This document shows positions 59,396 through 64,000 of a DNA stretch of 64,000 nt, piece after piece. Origin of the DNA: Gnetum montanum (lineage: Eukaryota > Streptophyta > Gnetopsida > Gnetales > Gnetaceae); assembly GCA_015680685.1 (NCBI GenBank), contig MNCI01018932.1, positions 710,886 through 774,885 of the forward strand, written 5' to 3'. Position numbers and translations under genes: made by a program. Position 1 is the first letter of the stretch; every line of letters starts with the position of its first letter. The notes under the pieces are model-generated. The model worked only from the letters and a program-made list of their open reading frames with translations, was not told the origin of the DNA and ran no database searches.

Positions 59396-61700
59396 ATGCC
59401 TTCTTCTCATAAGAGCAACTCACCACCTAAGGACCACACACGAGACAATCGGCAACATAAAAAACATAACCAAAATCAGCCAAGTCCTAAACAATACAAG
59501 ATGACATATACTCATCCCGATGAGTATATTCCCAATTTTAGTTTTATTCTCCATCAAGATGAACAACTACGGTGGAGAGATTGGCATGCAAGATCATTAT
59601 GCTGAATACGTTGCGGAAGATTTTGATATGAGGGATTATTATCCCACAGATGCCCAACATATGAGAGACTTAAGGCAGGAGAGTCAACATACTTTTCTAA
59701 AGGGCAAAGCCCTGCACGTCCTTAGCAAAATAGGAGATGAGGAACCCCTTATCACGGGTTCTTTAACAAATGATGTTCCCCCTACTAACAATGGTGAGGA
59801 GGAAGGGTATCAAAACCTATGATCAATGATACATACCCCTGGTTCTAATGCCCGTGAACACCAGCTATTCATAGAGGGAACAACTACTCATGCTAAGGAT
59901 GGGCACTTAGATCGTCATCACGATCAGGGCCATAACATCCGAAGAGAAGGTAAGAAACATCATCATGGCGATGGTTCCCCTTCTTCTTCCCCTTCTTCAC
60001 ATCACTCACCCTCTCCTTCCACATCTGGGTGCAGCCACCATGAACATAAAAGTGAGGATAAAGGTAAGAAGGACGAAAGACCTTGACGGGAAAGTCGAGA
60101 GAGAGGAAAACAACAAGGACGTAGGGAGAGTAGGGAACAACACAGACATCACAGGCATCATAAAAGAGATGATCATGATGAGCCCCTACTCACAACCCAA
60201 AGTATGCTTAACATAACGGGGGCAATTAGGATTCCCACAAGGCATTTGAAAGATAGTCGGATCAAACGATTAGACATGAACAACATCCCACAATTTGAAG
60301 GGGGATACAATGTTGATCTGCAAAATCATTTACAGGCATTCCACGATGCTTGTGCCTTACAAAATATAGAAAATGAGTGGAAGAAGCTTAAGTTGTTCCC
60401 AAGGATACTCACCAAGAAAGTAGAGAGCTGGTACCAGTCCTTAGAACCGGAAACCATCACGAGGTGGAGTACGATGCTAGAACTGTTTAACGAAAAGTAT
60501 CAAACGTACTCCAAAGTGTCCAATTTGCGTAAGTAGATCCAAGGCTGGAAACAAGGTCATCACAAACCCTTGGATGCTTCCATGGCCCACTATCACACAT
60601 TGTTACATCATTGCCCCGGCCATGGGTACACTCAGCAGGATCAACTCCACCACATCGTGGATGGGCTAAGGCATGAAATTGGAGAACCCTTGGACTTATG
60701 CCCAAGGGAGACTCTCAAAACTTAGAGCCCATGAAGTTCAAAGGTTGTTGGAGCAAGTAGCAAATGAAGAAGGTGAGCTACGGAAAAGGGAAAGTGCAGA
60801 AGAGTACAACCGAGATCCCTCTCTTCGAAAGAAGGAAGTGAAATTTTGTGATAAAGAGGATGAGTCACCACTCGAAGAGTTGGTAAATAGGAAAACCTTG
60901 TTGATCCAAAAACTTAGAACAGAAATAGCGGCTAAGGTAGATGACGTATGGAGTTCCTTAGACTCTAAAATTGAAACTGTCTTGAAAATTGTAGAAGAGT
61001 CTAAGGTTGAACAAAGTAGTGACAAAGGTAAGAAAAAGTGGAGATATTTAAGCCCTACACATAACAAGGGTAAGGGAAAAATCACTAATTTTGATGTGGC
61101 TATGAATTCTAACACATACAATGACGGTGGATGTGAGATCTACCATTATGACCATCCTAAGGGATGTTGCCCCATTATCTCACATCTACAAGAGTCTAGG
61201 GTGTATGCGCTAAATCCAAGACTCAACCGACGGTAAATACCCTGAAGGTTACCATATCCACAAGGTAACCCAAGGCAGTTCCACCAACCCTTAACATATT
61301 ATCCAAGTGGAACTCAATCACAGCCCATCAGAAAGCATCAGCAGTGGCAATACCCATAGTCATGGGGGATGCCATCACCGAAACATCAGTACCCTTACCG
61401 GTAGCCTAACCCTTATGGATATTATGTGCAGCAGCCGATTTCTCCAAGTGACTCTATGGGTCACACAACCCCCAACCATCACTACCAAGTTTGGGAGTAC
61501 TTTAGAAGGACTCCTTCTCCTCCAAGAGACACACCATATCCACAACATCCTCCTAATCCATCTGCACCTCTTCCACCATAAGTAGTTCCCATAACACCTC
61601 CTACTCCAACAATGCAAGGGGAACTTCCTCCTCAACCATAGCAGCATCACACTACGAGAGCTGTAAGTATTCAACCAGCTACTAGTTTTGACAACTATAA
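59396..61700 (+). pseudogene. gag: Element C gag with internal deletion
   Basis: ATG at 59396 (MPSSHKSNSPPKDHTRDN). The N-terminal domain breaks at about 59580: sequence coding for QGNIVLPPD and on to QIGM in B and D is missing, with AGATTGG at the join. The rest follows the family plan: His/Ser-rich linker (59826-60090), Retrotrans_gag-like domain (60340-60540), a frameshift near 60680, acidic segment 60780-61100, zinc knuckle CEIYHYDHPKGCC (second Cys to Tyr) near 61133-61170, and Pro/Gln-rich linker to 61700. Non-functional. Confidence 0.85.
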
Positions 61701-61767
61701 AAAGAGAAAACTCTACTTCAGAACCAAAAGCCTAGACAAACTCTCACAACAAAAAGCGGTTGAGGCC

Positions 61768-62496
61768 ATGTACACTCCTCCATCATCTAACACTTCGGAG
61801 CACCCTTCAGTCCAAAATCAGAGATTAACGCATACGGTTATGTTAACGCATACTGTAACTGACTGGATCAAGGTAGGCCACCTTCCCAGGAAACTAACTG
61901 ACCTTGGGAGTCCCTTAATCTATCTCCAGATCACCGAAAATAAACCACATAGGGCTCTTCTTGACTCAGGTTTCGGAGTCAAATTAATTTCATGAGAGAT
62001 GTATCATGTGTGGAACCTACCCCAACTTAAGAAGAGCAACATTCAACTAGAGCTGGTAGACCACTCCATCACCATTCCCTTGGGATTAGTGGAGGACATC
62101 ATCACCACTGTGTGTAGTTGGTCTTACCCAGCTGATTTCTTAGTGATTGAAGTTAACAACAACGAAGGGGACTTCCCAATTATAATGGGAAGGGCATGGC
62201 TAAGTATAGTAGATGCATGCCTTAGGATCCGTGATCTTTCCTTGGAAATTTCCAAGATCAACAGTTGTGGGAAGATCGATAAGAGGAAAGTTCCATGCAT
62301 CACATACAGTGATTCATCAGGTGATGACATGGAGGAAATGTCTCCATGTAATAGGTATGTCCACGAAACTTTCCAACAAAGATGCCTGTACGTAGCAACC
62401 ACACAAGAAGTAGTAGACACCTTGTGGTTGACAGCTACTCAAAGGAGTAGAAAAATATGCATGGAACGAAATAAGGTAACTCATGTTAAAAATTAA
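61768..62496 (+). pseudogene. pro: Element C protease
   Basis: One stop (after KLIS, about 61993) separates two long frames. Active-site region RALLDSGFGVKLIS keeps D-S-G. Then EMYHVWNLPQ, ITIPLGLVEDIITTV, SYPADFLVIEVNNN, GDFPIIMGRAWLSIVDACL and a Cys-bearing tail. Processing of Gag-Pro is the expected role. After the stop at 62494, a non-protease tail homologous to the pro-RT spacer of E runs to about 62600. Confidence 0.85.
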
Positions 62497-62632
62497 AGCA
62501 TATATACATTGGAACATAAGCGTCACCAACTTCCACCCCTTAATCTAAGATCATCAATCGGGAGAAGTTGGGTACTTCTTAGAAATTCAAATAGACGCTC
62601 ATTATTTTAGATCTCTCCCTTACAACTCAGTC

Positions 62633-62875
62633 ATGGGGGAGATGGCCACCTATGCTAATTATATGGGGCCCTCATTTTTTTTTTCAATTTTTGTTTTACA
62701 TGTTTTTATTTTACATGTTTTTGTTTTACATGTTTTTGTCTTACACATTTTTGTTTTACAAATTTCTTTAACTTTTCTAATTTTTGTTTTACAACATCGT
62801 TATACTTTTTCCATTTTTTTTTTGTGTGTGTGTATCCACCTTTTAAGTTTGTCATCCAATAAGTGTTCGGAATGA
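62633..62875 (+). CDS. Small hydrophobic ORF with FVLHV repeats (element C)
   Basis: 80 codons from ATG at 62633. It starts MGEMATYANYMGPS, then FVLHV repeats from a 15-base unit, giving about 45 hydrophobic residues, and a Cys/Leu-rich end. The same start and repeat are in B, with decayed versions in A and E. It could be a membrane microprotein or only the by-product of a U-rich RNA element. Confidence 0.4.
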   Translation: MGEMATYANYMGPSFFFSIFVLHVFILHVFVLHVFVLHIFVLQISLTFLIFVLQHRYTFSIFFLCVCIHLLSLSSNKCSE

Positions 62876-64000
62876 TGGTATAAACTGTTTTCATATTGAT
62901 TGCTAATATTTGGTTTTTACCTTTAAGTGACAATGTTGATACTAAGGTATGTTTTTTTGATATGGTAGACAATGAGTTCACTTCATCCATCCATCCACTA
63001 GTTCTATGGTCTCTCTCAGCTTGGAAATGTATAGTTCCTTTCTAATAAAGAACTTAAAAAAATTAGTGACTGGGTATGTCTCAAACTAAGGAAGGACTCA
63101 CAGTTTGAAAAGGGTGTGACTTCAAGGGAACTTGATGCTTTTGTGTTGGTTGTTCTCTTGGATGCTTGGATGTTTTCTTTTTGAGTTTTCTCACCGTTCC
63201 GATGTTACCCAATTATCAGAAGCTGAGACCATAAAAATAAAAAGACTTTGCATGGTGTGGTTCTCACACATAAAAATACAAAACAAAAAATTCAAAAAAA
63301 AAAACAACTAAGTGAGAATTCAAAGAACACCCCTTAGATAGAATAAACTTGGGCAACAAGCACTAGTTAAGGAACCAAAGTGTTCCCTCTAACTAAGGTC
63401 CTTCCTGCTTCCCATTCTCTCCTTTGTTTCATTGGAATGGTGGTGGCTCTTGGGGGAAGCATTCTCATTACTCTAGTTTATGGTTTAGTTGAATGCATTG
63501 ATGCAAAGTCACTGGATGTGGTTGGTTTGAGCCCGGAGTTGGAATGAGATCTGCCAAGTCACATTAATCATGCAACACACAAGGGGCTGTACACCACCTT
63601 GTTCTTGGGATTCCATTCCATTTTCTTCTCTCCATCCTTCTTTCCATTGTTCACCTCATTGCTGGTTGTATCATTAGTGTATATATTTTGGTTGATGCAT
63701 TGTTTTCCTTTTGGTAAATTCTTGTGGTTAAGACTTTAACTCTTGTTCCCAATGACATTCCCAAGGCCTATGGACTCTTGAATGTGGGTTTTTCAGGGCA
63801 TTAAGGGCATGAGCCTACTTTGGGGAGGACTCACTGACATTCCTATTTGCTGCATTAGTTAAATTCTTTCCCTTAACATTTTGCAATTAATTTTATCTTG
63901 TTCATTTCCATCTTGACATTCATTTCATCAATGCTATAGTTGTTCCTTTTTACCTATCTTTCTTACTCCTTTTCTTTTTCCATTCTAACGCTATCGGAGG
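62876..64000 (+). other. Conserved non-coding 3' region of element C
   Basis: Matches B (reverse complement of about 11640-12620) and, less closely, I and E. Includes CCTACTTTGGGGAGGAC at 63814-63830 and the AGGGGCTGTACACC segment at 63580-63600. No long ORF. Confidence 0.7.

Larger units (their letters stand above)
58205..64000 (+). mobile_element. Element C: Athila/Tat-like non-autonomous element (gag-pro), 3' end outside window
   Basis: LTR, tRNA-Asp-type primer site, gag, protease, then directly the family 3' region. There is no RT, RNase H or integrase between 62496 and the 3' region, exactly as in B. The right end lies beyond the window. Protease (62.0-62.5 kb) is the best preserved in the window. 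Closely related to B; both share the same junction where pol is missing. Confidence 0.9.

Noticed and set aside
1-64000. tRNA or rRNA genes
   Set aside because: None found by eye; tRNA-like words belong to primer sites or SINE-like repeats.

Overview
This window reads as repeat-rich plant nuclear DNA. It is AT-rich, has two assembly gaps (12084-12432 and 55969-56450) and one isolated N (25420), contains no intact long gene, and is mostly LTR retrotransposons nested in each other. The large-genome, nested-retrotransposon character and the heavy C-to-T decay (CAG/CAA to stop, loss of CpG) fit a big, heavily methylated vascular plant genome, possibly a gymnosperm. The species cannot be named from this sequence.

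The dominant family is a Ty3/gypsy lineage close to Athila/Tat: tRNA-Asp primer site (TGGYGCCGTTGC-GGGGA type), LTRs bounded by TGATGAG...CTCATCA, and a U3 packed with GATATC palindromes just before a TATA box. Six copies or parts are seen: A (1-4494, minus, 3' end outside the window), I (4495-7560, plus, 3' part only), B (9974-17356, minus, full length), E (32333-42374, minus, full length with pol), D (47375-about 50914, plus, truncated in the gag/pro linker) and C (58205-64000, plus, 3' end outside the window). A further related LTR is at 18184-19103. E alone carries RT, RNase H and integrase. B, C and A carry gag and protease and then jump to a shared 3' region, so they look like non-autonomous deletion derivatives.

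Other layers: an unrecognised coiled-coil ORF (7802-9973 plus 17357-17975) belongs to an element split by B and ending in the 18184-19103 LTR. A plus-strand Ty3/gypsy element with an initiator-Met primer site and a 2.7 kb LTR lies at 23106-28707, with a diverged LTR fragment of the same family at 50915-53035. A minus-strand Reina/Galadriel-like chromovirus (28708-45697) is split by E, with target duplication CCACT. An RTE-like LINE remnant at about 53400-54610 lies between two copies of a tRNA-derived SINE-like repeat, further copies of which occur near 19.7-19.9 kb and 23.3 kb. An unclassified 0.7 kb repeat is at 21970-22670 and 55000-55715.

The only stretch that does not look like ordinary retrotransposon is 20430-21940. 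It is less CpG-depleted and contains two homologous promoter-like segments facing each other, each with a TATAAAA box, around a short RRM-like coding fragment and a 33-bp minisatellite. It may be a gene-fragment-carrying TIR element or a pair of decayed duplicate genes.

Remaining stretches (19104-19630, 19930-20430, 22680-23105, 53036-53214, 55716-55968, 56451-58204) show nothing identifiable. Element boundaries were read by eye from terminal motifs and paired copies; interior domain limits are approximate.
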